In this document: positions 12,141 through 25,800 of the stretch, piece by piece
How the letters are laid out: every line of letters starts with the position of its first letter
How positions within the stretch are numbered: position 1 is the first letter of the stretch
Assembly: GCA_963920705.1 (NCBI GenBank)
Contig: OY987238.1
Span: forward strand, 15,680,183 to 15,744,182
Length of the DNA stretch: 64,000 nucleotides
Direction: 5' to 3'
Source: Odiellus spinosus
Taxonomy: Eukaryota > Arthropoda > Arachnida > Opiliones > Phalangiidae
Translations under genes and position numbers: made by a program
The notes under the pieces: generated by a model
The model's input: the letters and a program-made list of their open reading frames with translations, nothing else
What the model was told of the DNA's origin: nothing
Databases searched by the model: none

Positions 12141-12265
12141 TTGACGCGCGTACGACAGCGGGTGTCGCGGGGTTATTTTACTTCTGGCCATAGGTGGTCC
12201 GAAAACTCTATTTAAATACTTAAGTACTTGAAATTGTCCCCAATTCGAAGTAAATGTTATTCGAA

Positions 12266-13725
12266 TTATCCCTGTCGATTGCCGATGCTCGCGAATACAT
12301 CGGGACCCATCTGAAGTATAAAGAAGACGTAGGTAACGACGACGCCGACGTATGACAAGAAGAAACTCCTGGTAATGACGAAACAACCTCCTACAGTCAT
12401 CCCTTGAGGAGGCGAATTCATTTGATGCAACAAGATATTCAATTCGCCGAAGACTTCGCAAGTGACGTGACGATGGAAGATGGTCAGTTCCGCCACGTGT
12501 TGTTGACATTTGGACATCTTCTCGGGAATCTCGCTGGACACGCGCGATACGATGACGATCCAAATGAAGGATTGACCGTAAATGACGCAATACGTCGCCA
12601 AAGTAGTCGGGCTGATGCTACGAAAGTTGTTGATTATCTCCGAAGTAAATTGGCAAGTACCGATGACGCAGACGCCGTACCATAGAAAGAATATCGTCGA
12701 ATACATCTTGTCACTGAAGTCGAGTTAAAAAAGAATCAAACAGTTATCCAAGATAGAAGCTGCTAGCTCCCAAAAACTCGAAAATTTTGGGCTCAAACGT
12801 TGAAGGAACGCGAATCGATGTTACCTATGACTTTTCAAGATTCTCTCGCGAATTTCTATTGGTTCTTTAAAAGATCTTACCTCAAGGCGACGAAGTTCTT
12901 GATGGCCTTGATTCTTTTCCGACAATCCGTGATGTCTTCCCTCGATAATTGGACTTCATTGACGCAACCTTGCTCTTCGGCTTCTTTCGCTTTGCGAGCC
13001 ATTTTGTTTTTCGTCTCGTCCAGAAAAGCGGTAATGGTTTTGATATGAAAAACGTATCCGACTTGAATTATGGCACCGCAACCCACCGTTCCCAGAGTGT
13101 AAAAGACCTGGTCCAACGCGATTATTCTGCGAAACGAACGAAAAATCGGAATGTCTTTAAAATATTCGCTTAAATTGGAAAATCATTTAAGGACCTACTT
13201 TGTTTTTAAGTCGTCGCTAATTAGGGTGGCGTTGCAAGAACCCAAACAGATGGTTTCGATCCAATCGTCCTTCCTCGATTGATAAGTTTCGAACTGCGAG
13301 ACGACTAAGACCATCAACACCGACAAGAAAAGACAAAAAAATCCGCGAGCGACGTGCATTTTAGCGTTGGGCTTCTTATCGTCGACGTCATCGTGGAAAT
13401 TCTCGGCGTAGTAATTCAATCCGTCGTTTAGTTCCAGAAAAGAATGTCCGTTAAACCACCAAATGAAACAGGAAACGCTAGCCGTGAAACAGGTGGCGAT
13501 CATGGTGACGAATGACCAATCAATGACCCCCATCCGGTAGAAATGATACGACACTAGGATCATGTAAGAGTGTTGGTACAAGTAACAGAAGTTTATAGTC
13601 ACGCCGAATAGACATTTCAGAAGTATAAGTTGCGAACGGGAATGACTAAATTGTTGGAGAAAATAGCTGTCTTTCGGAGGACAACACTTCATAGAACGCC
13701 TCGAGATCGGCTTGGGGGAACCCAT
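12266..13725 (-). CDS. Gustatory-receptor-like (GRL) seven-helix membrane protein
   Basis: Three minus-strand exons (13725-13199, 13126-12881, 12713-12266) with matching phases give 406 residues, the usual size of the insect chemoreceptor/GRL family. Several strongly hydrophobic segments are visible, e.g. FVTMIATCFTASVSCFIWWF and GFFCLFLSVLMVLVVSQFE in exon 1. A charged cytoplasmic-type loop follows in exon 2 (DETKNKMARKAKEAEEQG). The C-terminal segment CFVITRSFFLSYVGVVVTYV continues to FFILQM and matches the family's signature last helix, in which TY is followed five residues later by Q and a hydrophobic residue. Members form ligand-gated cation channels in insects; non-bilaterian GRLs are thought to be older relatives of undefined ligand. 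The start is uncertain: the ATG follows a possible acceptor closely. Family call is fairly confident, function is not. Confidence 0.78.
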
Positions 13726-13730
13726 TCCTG

Positions 13731-14897
13731 TTGATCAAACAATACGAAAGATCCAAATTTACTTTGACATCGCCATTTAGAAACAATTCAGCCTGATGAA
13801 GAAACGCGACTTTGGGGCAAGATTTAGAACCCGTTTGTCCCGATTTAGAAGCGTCCAGAGTTAGACTCGATCAATTTCTTTCGCGTTACAAATTAGTGTC
13901 CCGAACGATCTTAGAGTTAAGACGAAACGCAGAAATTAGCCTAGTAAACTCGCTAAGCCTAATTCCAAATACATTCTAGGAGTATTTTACGATTCGATTA
14001 TAGTTCGCGTTATCGGCGTTAAGATTGGTATTGGCTGTCATCGAAGTAATTAGCCTTGAAAAGGTAGCGGAGTAAGTTAATCAGTGTAGGGTATCATTTA
14101 AGGAGCTCTTATAATAGTTAAGTAATTGTAAACAACGCATTTCGAGTACCTAGAGTCGCGATTACTTGGGAAATCCATTAAGTTAAGAGAACAACATCTG
14201 GGCCGCTTTTAACTCTTAATCCTACTTCGGATTATTTGTTTATTAATATTTCAGGCGATAAGCCGTTACCTTCGATAATCGATAATCTTCGATACATTGG
14301 CTTAATTTATGTTCGTATTACTGTCGCGATTTTGAATAGTTAAAACTATTTTAACTATTTTCTAGGATAGTTTATTATTAGATAGTTAAATTTGGGGGTC
14401 ATCTGTAAAGATTCTTTGCCAACAAAGGCTAATAATTGGCTTAAAAGGTTAATTTGAATATTCCAAATTAATTAAAAATGATGCGTCTATCGCGTAGGTC
14501 TAATGACGTCATTGAAACGCGTGCCATTGATTGTCCCACTATCTTTCTAATTTCCTTCCTGACCTAACTAACACGAAGTCAAGTCTATAAACGAATGTTT
14601 TCATTAAAACGATCTGCCTAGTCGAGCTCTCGGTTTTTATTGGGCGGAGAAACGCGGTTGCCAATAGCAACCGTATACAAACTCGTTAAGCTTGCAGATT
14701 TGACCGTCCATACGATTGTTATTGAAGCGAGGCGAGCTCCCGCTTCCGTTCGACGTGGGATTACCCGGATTAGTGTTAGTTAGATTATCGGACGGAAGAG
14801 CCCTTTAATCCTTTATCTCGAATCAAATGTATACGACGATTACAAGACCATAAAAATATTTTAATAAGAGCTATTTTAATTCGCGTGTTCGTTATAA
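13731..14897. other. Intergenic, divergent promoter region
   Basis: Separates the minus-strand GRL gene from the plus-strand small gene. It should contain both promoters, but I see no convincing motif, RNA gene or repeat. An alternative short upstream exon for the GRL gene (MAMSK just before 13765) would need an intron of about 35 bases and a different frame, so it is not adopted. Confidence 0.4.
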
Positions 14898-15338
14898 ATG
14901 CAAAAACATCAATATGTCGCGATAGACAATAGCGAAAGTAAGTTCTCGTGTTGTTTAAACCCTTTTACCCGGGACCCGGGCTCGATTCGCCGTTTTTGGC
15001 GGGAAAATCTTAATTAGTTTATCAACCAAAACACCCTTTTTACGAACGCAGACCGCGCCGTGTCTCTGGAGAGCTCTCCTAAACCATCCGGGTCAAACAA
15101 AACCGTCGTAAAATCGGGAGAAAGGCCACAATTTCCACCGCGTAAAAGATCCATTCCAACCGGATTCGATTTCGACTTGGACGAAGTTTGGTGGAACAGG
15201 TTGAAAAATCGGCCCGGAGACCCGACCAACGTCAATATTAAGGACCCCCTCAATCGCATCGTACCCTCGCAATACTATTCCAGACATTTACTTCCGAAAA
15301 ACAACGCCAATAACGTCCAAGGTGCGAATGATAAATAA
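14898..15338 (+). CDS. Hypothetical 108-residue protein, two exons
   Basis: Exon 1 14898-14937 (MQKHQYVAIDNSE, GTAAGT donor) joins exon 2 15052-15338 (acceptor ACGCAG) in matching phase to give 108 residues. The protein is soluble-looking and lacks a leader or membrane segment. It has a Ser/Pro/Lys-rich middle (ERPQFPPRKRSIPTGF) and then a more ordered acidic-aromatic part, DFDLDEVWWNRLKNRPGD, ending in NNANNVQGANDK. An AATAAA overlaps the stop codon. I do not recognise a family. Support comes from the exact phase match, the strong donor, the amino-acid composition and the polyadenylation signal, not from homology. Confidence 0.55.
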
Positions 15339-15339
15339 A
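15334..15339 (+). terminator. Polyadenylation signal overlapping the stop codon
   Basis: AATAAA spans the TAA stop of the two-exon hypothetical gene, giving it a very short 3' UTR. Confidence 0.45.
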
Positions 15340-16873
15340 GTTTGCCATACGTCCAAGGACAATTAACTCGCCAGATTCGTAATTACGTCCTCCAACGGCC
15401 CAACGCGGTAACCAAATTCTCGGTTTACTTGTCTTAGAATATTTTCTAAATCGCGAAACGTCTAGTAGAAATATACGCCCAATTTGCCTACTTATAGATG
15501 ATAATAGACTTTTGATCATACGCGTTGACGGTAGAGCGGAGTTAGGGGCCGACAGGTCTACTAGGAAGCCGGAAGGCTAACCCTCCCTTAGAGTACGACG
15601 CGTTACGCGTAGCACAGACCACCCATTCCCATCAATGAACTTTACTACAGCCAACGAAAGGAGAGTGTAAATATTAGGCCCGGAACGTAAGAATGAAAAA
15701 TTGAAAAGGCTTAGCGTTTTATTTTAGTCTAAAAATGTCGGCGTCATTTCTAAACTTTTAGGCTTAGTTATGAAATGGGATTTTTGGTGAAACTAATAAA
15801 AATGAAAAGGGCTAAAATATATACGATTAGGCTATCTATAATCTACATTAGTTTGGTAAAATGTCCCAGCACCAGGTGGCAAACTTTATTTATGGTAGCA
15901 AAGTTTGTGGTTCGTGGATTTAACAGTTGGAAACGTTGATACGTCATAGATGGTCAAGTCGCCGGTCCATCTAGTTCGAGGTCGAAACAGGCCGAAGCGT
16001 GGGTGGACGCTAACTCTCGTTCTAAACCAATCAGGAACGAGGATCGCGGAAATAAGCGATCGCCCGAAATCGGGAGAGACGCGACGTCTTCTTCGTTGAC
16101 TAACGATAGCTTTGATTTTTAACAATCACTTACCAATCTTCCAATTTATCGTTAGCCCCATTCCTTTGTACAAAATATATATTTAAATAAATGTCAATTA
16201 TATCCCAGGGTTTTGAAATTTTTGCCTTTCATCATTTTGTATTTCTGGACAAGTGTCCAGTTTTCCCGCGTTTTCAATCAAGATTTTTGATTGGAAAAGA
16301 ATCGAGCTTTCGCGCCAAAACAAAGTTGAAACTTGAATCGCGCTGAACTGACTTGAACTGTCGGATTGAGTTTGGTTATTATCTATTGACTGCCAATAAA
16401 GTTAGGCCTAAATTAACTTTGTTTTAGGATTTTAAACGAAGATTTTAAACGTTTCGGTCAGAGCGAAAAGCGCGGGCTCTGAATTTCCCTTACGGTTCCG
16501 TTTACAGCGACACTAATTATCGTTTAAGAATTTCCCTCATCATTCATTTAAATTAATTCTCCGCTTTTATTATTACCCTAATTAGTTTCTTATTTATTAT
16601 TTCTAATTTCAAATTAATTAAGGCTTTTAAACGATGTATTTCTAAGTACGAAATTTGCAAGCTAGATGTCACGCCTAATTTCAATTTCCCCCTCTCATTT
16701 CGTCTCCTTCCTTTTTGCAGGGATTAAGAGCTCTTAGTCGAGCGAAGCTTCAAGGCCGTAACCGATATTCGCTAGCACTTGGAATTGTATCGTCGAGTTC
16801 TTCGGAATCGCCGTGCCTTGGATTATATTTTTGGAAAGTGTTCTCCCGTTTAATTACTTAAATAACCGAAGAA
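15340..16873. other. Intergenic; probable 5' UTR of the CLIC gene at its right end
   Basis: No supported gene. A pyrimidine-rich tract ending TTTTTGCAG near 16714-16722 looks like a splice acceptor, so the CLIC mRNA may begin with an upstream non-coding exon or receive a spliced leader here. A short palindrome, CTGGACAAGTGTCCAG, lies near 16246. Confidence 0.35.
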
Positions 16874-19800
16874 ATGGCGGACGAAATGACGGAAAATCAA
16901 AACGAAATTGAAGAAATACCCGAAATTGAACTCATCATAAAGGTAATGGATGTTTTTCGAATCATTGAAACAGGCCTACGCCTAATATTTTGTTAAGCCT
17001 TGGCTTCCTACATTAGTCACTGACTCACTTATTTATTTCCTAAGAGTACCTACAATCCTACATTGTTTTATTGGTTTAGGCTTAGCGTTATCGCTGTTTA
17101 TGACGCTTTTAACCTGATTTTTGGTTCTTGTTCGATAATATATATTACTAATACGGTTATAAAACTATCGACGTATCTTTAATTAAAACGAAAGTAAACG
17201 CCTAACGTGAAAGGCGTTAATTGTGGTTAATAATTAACCTCACTCTCGTAGGGTTACCCATTTGGGTGCTCTGCGTAGTTAATATTTACAATTATAGTTT
17301 AAGGTAACTATAATATTAAGTTGTAAAGTAATTGTGTCGTACTTCAATGAATCTATATGGTATATTAAGTACATATCGGAGTTTGGGTCCCTTCCATTTT
17401 TACAGGAAGGTTTTGGGTATCAACTACCGTTGTTTTTGAATGAAGATGCGTATAAATAGTAAAATAATTAGGTAATTGGGTAATTGGAACCTCGAAACAC
17501 ACTTAGAAGTTAATTTGTAACGTATATATTGTTCGGGATACGTTTGCGATTAACTTTTCAACTGGGCATCGTTATTATCGCGTTATTTTAGGCTTACAAA
17601 GTAATTAGTCCAATCATTTTTGATTTAGAATCATACCTATAGAAACCTCTAAAATTAAAAGCAAGCTTATCTTCTTGTCTAACGATAATACGTAAATATT
17701 ACTTAACAAAATGGGTCCGTCGCTAGCGAGACTAAAATAGCCCTAGGCATTTTTACCCCCATATCTTAAAAATTCTACTTCCGGTAGATATTACAGGCGG
17801 TTAAAATTATTTAACGGTTTTTGAATAATCTTAAAAAAACGCGCGTTTACGCGTAGAAAACTAAAAGAGATACGAAACACCTTTCCACCCGAAAAAACTC
17901 ATTCAAAATTCAGGTTTTCTGACTTAAAAAAAAATCCAGTTTCGTTTTGAAGTCTTCCTGGGTTCATTTTCTTCCCGATTTCCCAATGATGCAACGAAGA
18001 TTTTAAATCAGATAATTTTACAACTTATATTTTTCTTTCACTCTATCTGAACGACCAATTTACACGTTTTTTTTTTTACGAACGGTATTTTTTTAAACAT
18101 TACGGGGAAATAATATCGGTGTTGGATTTTAAATGTGCCGACTGCTTTTTTAGTCAGAAAATTTTAATTTAAAGAGTTTTACGATAAAAAATATTTAAAA
18201 ATAAGGTAGTTTTTTAATTTCTTATTAATATTTTAAAGGGCTAGTCTGCTTTAGAAAAAAAAAATTGGAAGGTCTATTTAAATATGATTCTAAATTTAAT
18301 ATTTGAAATTAAAATTTAATTACTTCATTAATTTCAATTAGACCAAGATGATACGATGTGAATTAAATTCAATTTTTTATTTGGTTATTTACGAAGAAGC
18401 GGTGACTCTTAAAATAATATTAAATTTCAAAAGCATGGGACACTAAATTAGTCCAGACTGAAAATAACTACTTGATATCGCAACCATGGAGCGAGGGGTT
18501 ACACCATTGTAAAGAAATTTATTAAGAAACTTTAGATATCCCGATATTATTGCTTCAAGCTTGCCAAATTATTTCCCCATTGAAATGGCTATTTTTAATT
18601 ACCGTAAGACGCGAAATTACCGCGTAATTAAGGTAATTTTCTAACTAGATAAATTCTTTTCGCTTAATTGAAAGGTATTTTTATAATTTGTGGTGGAAAT
18701 TAATCCGAATAGGTTGTCGAATAGCAAATAATAAAACCGAGAATTAGTTAATCTAAGCCTTGGCTTATTTGTTAATCCGTTTAATATGCTAGGAATTTGT
18801 TAGCACTAAATTAGCCGATAATCTTTTGCCCCGTGGAATGTAATTTCGAGTTCATCCGAATCTTCAGTGTGGAGATCTCGCCTTTAGTTACGTAGCTCGA
18901 GTATTTGATTGGTTGGGGTTTAACTTTCTTAATTTTTGTGGAAACGTCGGAGTTTTTGGTGACCTAAATATTTAAAAACGGCTGGATCATGTCAGGAATA
19001 AATCAAATATGTAATTTCCTCAGTGACAATCTGAGTTTGCAGCGCGTAATAACTTGCGTAATTCCTTATTACGTTGAATGTGGATTAGTAAGATTAAATG
19101 GGGAAATCTAAGCCAGTTACGCGATGAAATCTAATATAGGGGATTAATTCGGGATTAAAGACCTTTTTCTCACTTGGGGGCAAATTTAATTCGCCGTGTT
19201 TTTAAACGTGGATTAAGTTCAGTCTTAGAAAGAGTCATTTTTTGGCCTATTTCAATTAGTATTTATTATGAGATCCTAATTAGTTTCTACGTTGAAACGC
19301 TTTCGAGAAAATGAATTAACATTGACCTTGATAATAATTAGATCATAATTAAAAACGCGTTTTACTTTAATTTTGTTTTTTGTTCTCCGAGAGATTAAGG
19401 AATCATATTCGAATCATGTTTTTATTATAATTAGGGTTAAGCTTTTTAATCTTTGAAGCAAGATCAATTAATTTAAGATATTTTTAATTTTTAATTAAAT
19501 AAATTTAAGTTAATTATACACGTATTGGGATAGTTTTCATAATTCTGACTTAGTTCCAATCTTGATAGGGAGGAAAATAATCAATAAAAACCATGATTTT
19601 GTGCTAGAAATAAGACCCTTTCTAAGGTTGTCATAAAAAATTCCTTTGAAATTGTAAAGGAGTCGTAATGAACCATTTCCTATCTCGTCCCTAGAAATCC
19701 TTGTTGGCATTAGCGAAGAATCCAAGTTGTTTTAAATCGCGATTTCATTAATTTGTTGACAGGCGTCAAGATTTCCCCCTGTCTAATTAAGCGTTTAAAC

Positions 19801-22800
19801 ATTCCAATTCCATCTTGTAATGATTCTTTACGTTAATTAAGGGGCGCGGTTGAAGATAATTCTTAAATGACGTCATAGCTATAATTAATTACCCGCTCTT
19901 TGAGGTCATTTTTCGGGTAATTCTATCCAATCTCGTCGACTCGTCTCTCTGGGAACTCGAATTTCTGGTTAGAATATATTTATTTTCTCGAGTTAATTTG
20001 ACCTATAATCGAATAATAGCGGGTTCTTGGCTTCGAACAGTGTTAGGTTGTATGGGAAGTTAACGTAAAGTGCCATTACTCCATTTCTAAGACGTTTTGT
20101 ATTAGAACAATATTTTGAAACAAATTCGAATATATTTTTTTGCCATCTTTGGCGGATTAGACCCCCAATAATAATAAGTTCGATTAAATATTTGTATAGA
20201 AATCCAAGGGGTTCAAAGGTCATCGGGGGCTATTATTAACTTATAGTTGAAATTTAAATTTGGGGGAAAGTTGAGATATTGCGTTTTCTCGACTTTTAAA
20301 ACACTCTGATTGTTGATAGCGTGAGAGTGACGTCCCGACGTGGGATGGGGTTGCCATGAATGAGTCACCAGCTCCTCTTAGCACGCCCACATCATTTTAA
20401 ACAAATCTCCTAGTTTTATCAAAACGAAGCTATTAAAGTTCTTTTTATTATTATTAAATTGAAGTCTTGATGGACTCTTCTAATGTTATTATTATTTAAA
20501 GAAACTCCAAAGTAGGTGTCGGGTGTCAGAATGGGTGGATGGAGTGGTTATACGTTCATTCTACATTTTAATTACTTCCGTTTGATTACTCGTTCATTAA
20601 ATTGTTTAAATTAAAATCGCGAATGTTTTCGTTTGGAAATAAAAATTCATTTGATAAACATCGCTTAAGTTTATGATTAGAATTATTCCATATACACGCC
20701 GGAAGTTAAGTTTTGATAATTTGGATATAATTACCCCCCACCCCAACCCCTTTCGAGTATGGCTAGAATTATTGTAGTTGTTGGTTAAAAATGTTCAAAA
20801 TGTCGATTAGAAAATACGGATTTTTAATCCGTTCATAGCTTAATCCGTTCATAGCTTAATCCGTTCATAGCTTAATCCGTTCATAGCTTAATCCGTTCAT
20901 AGCTTAATCCGTTCATAGCTTAATTCGTTCTTAGATTAATCCCTTAGGTTAATACGTGTAGTTTACTCGTGACAATACTAGGGTTTACCCTTTGAGATAG
21001 AACACCATTTGTGCCTGGGGCCATTTTGATTAGTATATCGAAGTTTAAACGTTTATTCTCGAAGATAATCTCTTGGTTTTAAGTGTGCCAAAATTTCACC
21101 CGGGGCTAAAATCGTATAGTTTTGATAGTTCTACTTTCGATCCAGTCTTTCGCTATTGGCCCCCCTCCCCCCGGTGGTTAAAAAAGTCATTGGTAAAATA
21201 GTAGTTCTAGAATATAAACAATCGAATGAGAAATCTGACTCGAATTTCGTTTCTGGTTTTACAAAAACTTGATATTAAGAAAAGGAAAACTCGCGAAAGA
21301 AACTTGAATTTCTCTTAAAGCGCTTGGCCCCCATTACTCTCCACCGAAATAATTTTAAAATAAGGCCCAATATTTAGTCTCAATTACCAGACAACCAAAT
21401 TAATTTCAAAAAATTTATTAATCTAATCAGTCATCAATTGAGTCATTCGAATTTGTCGCCAATAAAATTTGTTTCTCGCTTTCTGTTCAGAATTGTCAAA
21501 CAAATTGGTTAATTAGGATAAGGATAAAGCTTATAAATTGGTCAAATAAGGTTCCAATTAGGAAATTTTGACAATATTCTAACTAATAAACGTAATAAAT
21601 TAACTAGAATTTAACCCGAAACAAAATTTAAAATTATTTTTGTTCAATTTTTAAGTTTTGGTGTATTAGGTCAAATTGGGTTTGAAGTTTCAAATTTGGA
21701 CCATTTTAACCAAATTAATTGATATTTCTTGATTGGATAAGCTAATTTATGACGTCACGATTTTTTTTTTAATTATCTAAAGATAAAATTTTCAAATTTT
21801 AGTCAGATCTATTAAAAAACATAGTAGTTTTATTAAGAAAATTATCACTTGTGGAAAAAAATGACGAAATTTCATTTGAATGATTCGTTTTTCAATCGAA
21901 TCGGGTTTTTATCTTAAAATTCTATTAGATTAGGGTAGCGTCTGTGTGGAGGAGTTCGCCATATTTGAACTAATTTAACACCTTTATCCTCCCTTACTGT
22001 TAATTGCGTATGTGGGAAGCGGCAGAGAGCTCCAATTTCTCAATTGGTACAATTTACATAATTTACTCGCTGATAAAGCTGTTTTTAGTTTCGTGTCAGG
22101 CCATTTTTCTGTCGTAGGATAAAAGATAAAGCTGCTCCCTAAAAGATAAGATAAATATAGGCATAAATAGCGGTAATTATTTGCTATTACGAAGATAATA
22201 TTAGTTAAATTTGAATTTTTAGGAAAATAAGTAATATTTGATTTCTAGAATAATTTAATTTTATTGGAAAATGATTGCCTTCTTGTTATTTCAAAGGGAG
22301 AATGAATGCAATTGGTTTAAAATTGTTAACTTTTCCATCATTTAAGGGGGAGAGGATTGATACCAGTCTTAGAAGGGGACTGAATTTCCCTTAGAAAACC
22401 CGCATTTTTCTATCAATTTATTCCCTCCTTAGATTGTAATCTATATCGACTATAGTTAAAAAGAAAAGTACAGTAATTGTCCGTGGCGCGTTCGTAGTCG
22501 CGACCTAGTGATACTTTCAAGCTTGTAGTGTTGTCTAGTTGCAATTGCAAGGGCGGATAGATTTCATTGGATTACGAGCGGGGCGTGACGTCACTAGTGA
22601 TCTATATAGTAATTAGATTGGGTGATAGGGGTGTCGCCTAGTGTTTGTTTTTGGTGTTGTAGGTAGGGGGTGTTGTTCATTTTGGGGGTAAGGTCGTCTC
22701 GTCTAGATCCATTCGGGGTTGTTGAACTCTCTTATTACAAATATTTAACATAATCCCTTTTAAACCTAACGGAAAATCGTCTTGTCTATAATCCCCAGGG

Positions 22801-25800
22801 ATTAAACAAATAGAAGAACTTATTGATGTATATTTTACAAGCTTTGAAAGTTATTTGCAACGTTAAAAGCAATGGGAAGTCCTTTTTGAAGCGTTTAATT
22901 GTTTTTTTAAATTAATATTAACTATCCACATCCGAAATAATTTTTTAAAAAGTATATTTTCTAAATTATTTTTGTTACGCTCTGTTGGTTTAATCCTTGG
23001 ATTGTAATCCGGGTTTATAAGAGCTACGGAATTTTAAACTTGGCACTAAGTTTCAATCGCCAATAACGCTTTTAAACGCTTGATTGCTTTCCAATTATTT
23101 ATTATTTTTTTTATTTCTAACTTTCTCCGTCTCCGATTAATTTTATAAATATATTTTTCTAACTATTTTGTTTCTATGGGGGAAATATAGGAGTTCTATC
23201 TACGCGACTTTATAGAGAACGCTTTGAAACTAGAATTATCAAAACTAGAAAGATTATTCTCGTAAAACTTGTTTCAAAAAAGAATTTGGTAAAATCTTTT
23301 CCCAATTTATTTTTTATTTTATTTTTTAATGGCAAGTGATAGTGGTAAGCGGAAAAATACCTTTAACCTTTATAAGTGACGGGTGAATGGGGTCAAATCA
23401 CTGTTATTCGCTTATTATTAATTTAGGAGTTAAAGGGAGAATGAAATGCGATAATTTCATATTTGAAACCATCATCGTTATAAATTATTCAACCGCCAGT
23501 TCGATGATAACTTCAAAAATAACCCCGTAAATAATTATTAAGACCTACAGCGATTTCAACTAAGATACTACGGAGCTAAGCTAACTCTTGAATAAATTAA
23601 ATAAAAAAGCCCACGCCGCAGGAACTCATATTTATAATTAGAAAATGATGAATTTTTTCCATCGAATACTTTTTTGTTAATTTTTGTTTTCAATTAAGTC
23701 ACGTTCCGGGATGATATACCGGTTTGCGTAGGAGTTCAACCAAGAAAACATAAAAAAAACAACTGCCCCTATTATAGAATCAACTTAGAAGCGAATATTT
23801 AAAGCCCCTTTCACCTTAGACAATTTTACATCCAACTAAAGTTGGAACAACTTCATTTGCCTCAGGCTCTCGGCTAGTTATTCCCGCGAATAAAATTTGA
23901 CCAAGTGAGGGAAATTAAAGTCGTCTAGAATATATTAGGTTTTTGACCCAAAAAGTACGGGAAAAGGCGGCGAAATTAGCTCGCAAAAGTCAGGGAAATA
24001 TACTTGCAAACGTCAGGGAAATTAGCTTTTAAAATTTCGTACGAACCCCTGACAAAATAAGAACTACACCTATGGAAGAACTTGTTAATTTTTATTTAAA
24101 TATTCACTCCCATTATAATCAGACTAACCTAAGATTGAAGCCTATATAGATAAGAGTGTACACTAAGTTTCGTAACGCTATCAGGTTTAATTGATATAAA
24201 AAATCCTACGTGTTTAAATAAAAATTGTAAAAAAAAAAAGTTTCAGGAAGTAAGGCGATAATTTTTTAGTTTTTGAGCCATTGTGGTTTCCCGTTAAAAT
24301 AATATATTATAAATAGTGGAAAATATTCCTTCTACTTCATAAAAACTTCTCCAAAATGATGTCACATCTTTTAAATAATTAGGGAATCTTTGTAGCTTAT
24401 TATTAGGGGCGTCTGCTAGGAGCTAATAGAAAGGGTAGTCGTGTTTCAAATAACCAATTAATTTCTATTACTTTAACTTAAATAACTAAATGTAGCTCTT
24501 AATTAGGCCTAATTAGTTCTTTTTTTATTTTAGGCTTCTACCATCGACGGACGGCGCAAAGGCGCTTGTCTATTTTGCCAGGAATATTTTATGGATCTTT
24601 ACCTTCTGGCTGAACTCAAAACCATATCCTTGAAAGTACGTTTTAGTTCGTAACGAAACCCCGCCGCGTTATATCAAATACGATTGATGTTGAATTACGT
24701 TTCCGACTGTCGTATTTTAGGTAACAACGGTGGATATGTTGAAACCGCCCCCTGATTTTCGTTCTAATTTCGACTCGACACCGCCTCCTATCCTGATTGA
24801 CCGCGGTCAAGCGGTCCTGGAGAATGAAAAGATAGAAAGGTATATCATGAAGAGCGTCCCCGGTGGATACAATCTCTTCATACAAGACAAGGATACGGCC
24901 ACAGTCATAGAGAACCTTTATAGCGTAAGTGTTCCGATACTTACCTCAAACATTAGACCTTCCGTAAATTAAAAATAGAGTTACCGCGGAAAAGATCGCT
25001 ATTATCCCTCTATAGGCAAAAATCCGCAGCAAACAAATAGATCCGGATTAACGGGAGAGGGAACCAACTTAGGGTCGTCTAAATTGAAATCCTGGTAGCC
25101 GAGACTCGACGCAAACTTAGTATTACCATTACCTTAGTCTTAAGGGAGGAATGGGGAAGTCCTTCATTACCTCAAGAGGTCTCTCATTGAAGTCTTAAAG
25201 ACTTTGCCAAGAATTTAGTAGCGTTCTTGAGGACCTCTTCGGATCAGACTTAACTTTTTTTTGTTACGGGTTGAGATGATAATTACGAACATTGTCTTAA
25301 TTCGAATCCTAGAAGGTTAGACTCGACACCGTAGTAAATTTATCGGAGGCCCCTCCTCGCGATGATTTCGTCCGACCCCTAGCTATGAGAACTGAAATCC
25401 GATTGTTTCGCGGTTTTGTTTAGAAATTCAAGTTGATGTTGACGAAGAGGGACGAAAATTCGAAAAGGGCGCTCTTAAACCAGTTGAAAAACATCGATAG
25501 TCATTTATCGAAGAAGGAAGGTCGATTTTTGACGGGGGATACAATGTGCTGTTTCGACTGCGAACTAATGCCCAGATTACAACACATCAGGGTCGCCGGT
25601 AAGAAAAACAAATTTCTTCTTATTCTTATTGTAGAAGGACCCCTATAACCTCGCCCCCTGGTGGCTTCACTCATATTTTAAAATTGGGTATCACTTGGTA
25701 TTTTGATCGGGCATGTTTCATTGTTGACCATTGACCAGCGAGCTTGGTATTTTTGACCCGCATCTTGGTGTGGTATTTTGACCCTAACAAACGCGCTTGA

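Noticed and set aside
15886-16125. 79-codon minus-strand frame upstream of CLIC
   Set aside because: Arg-rich composition, no family features, no splice partners.
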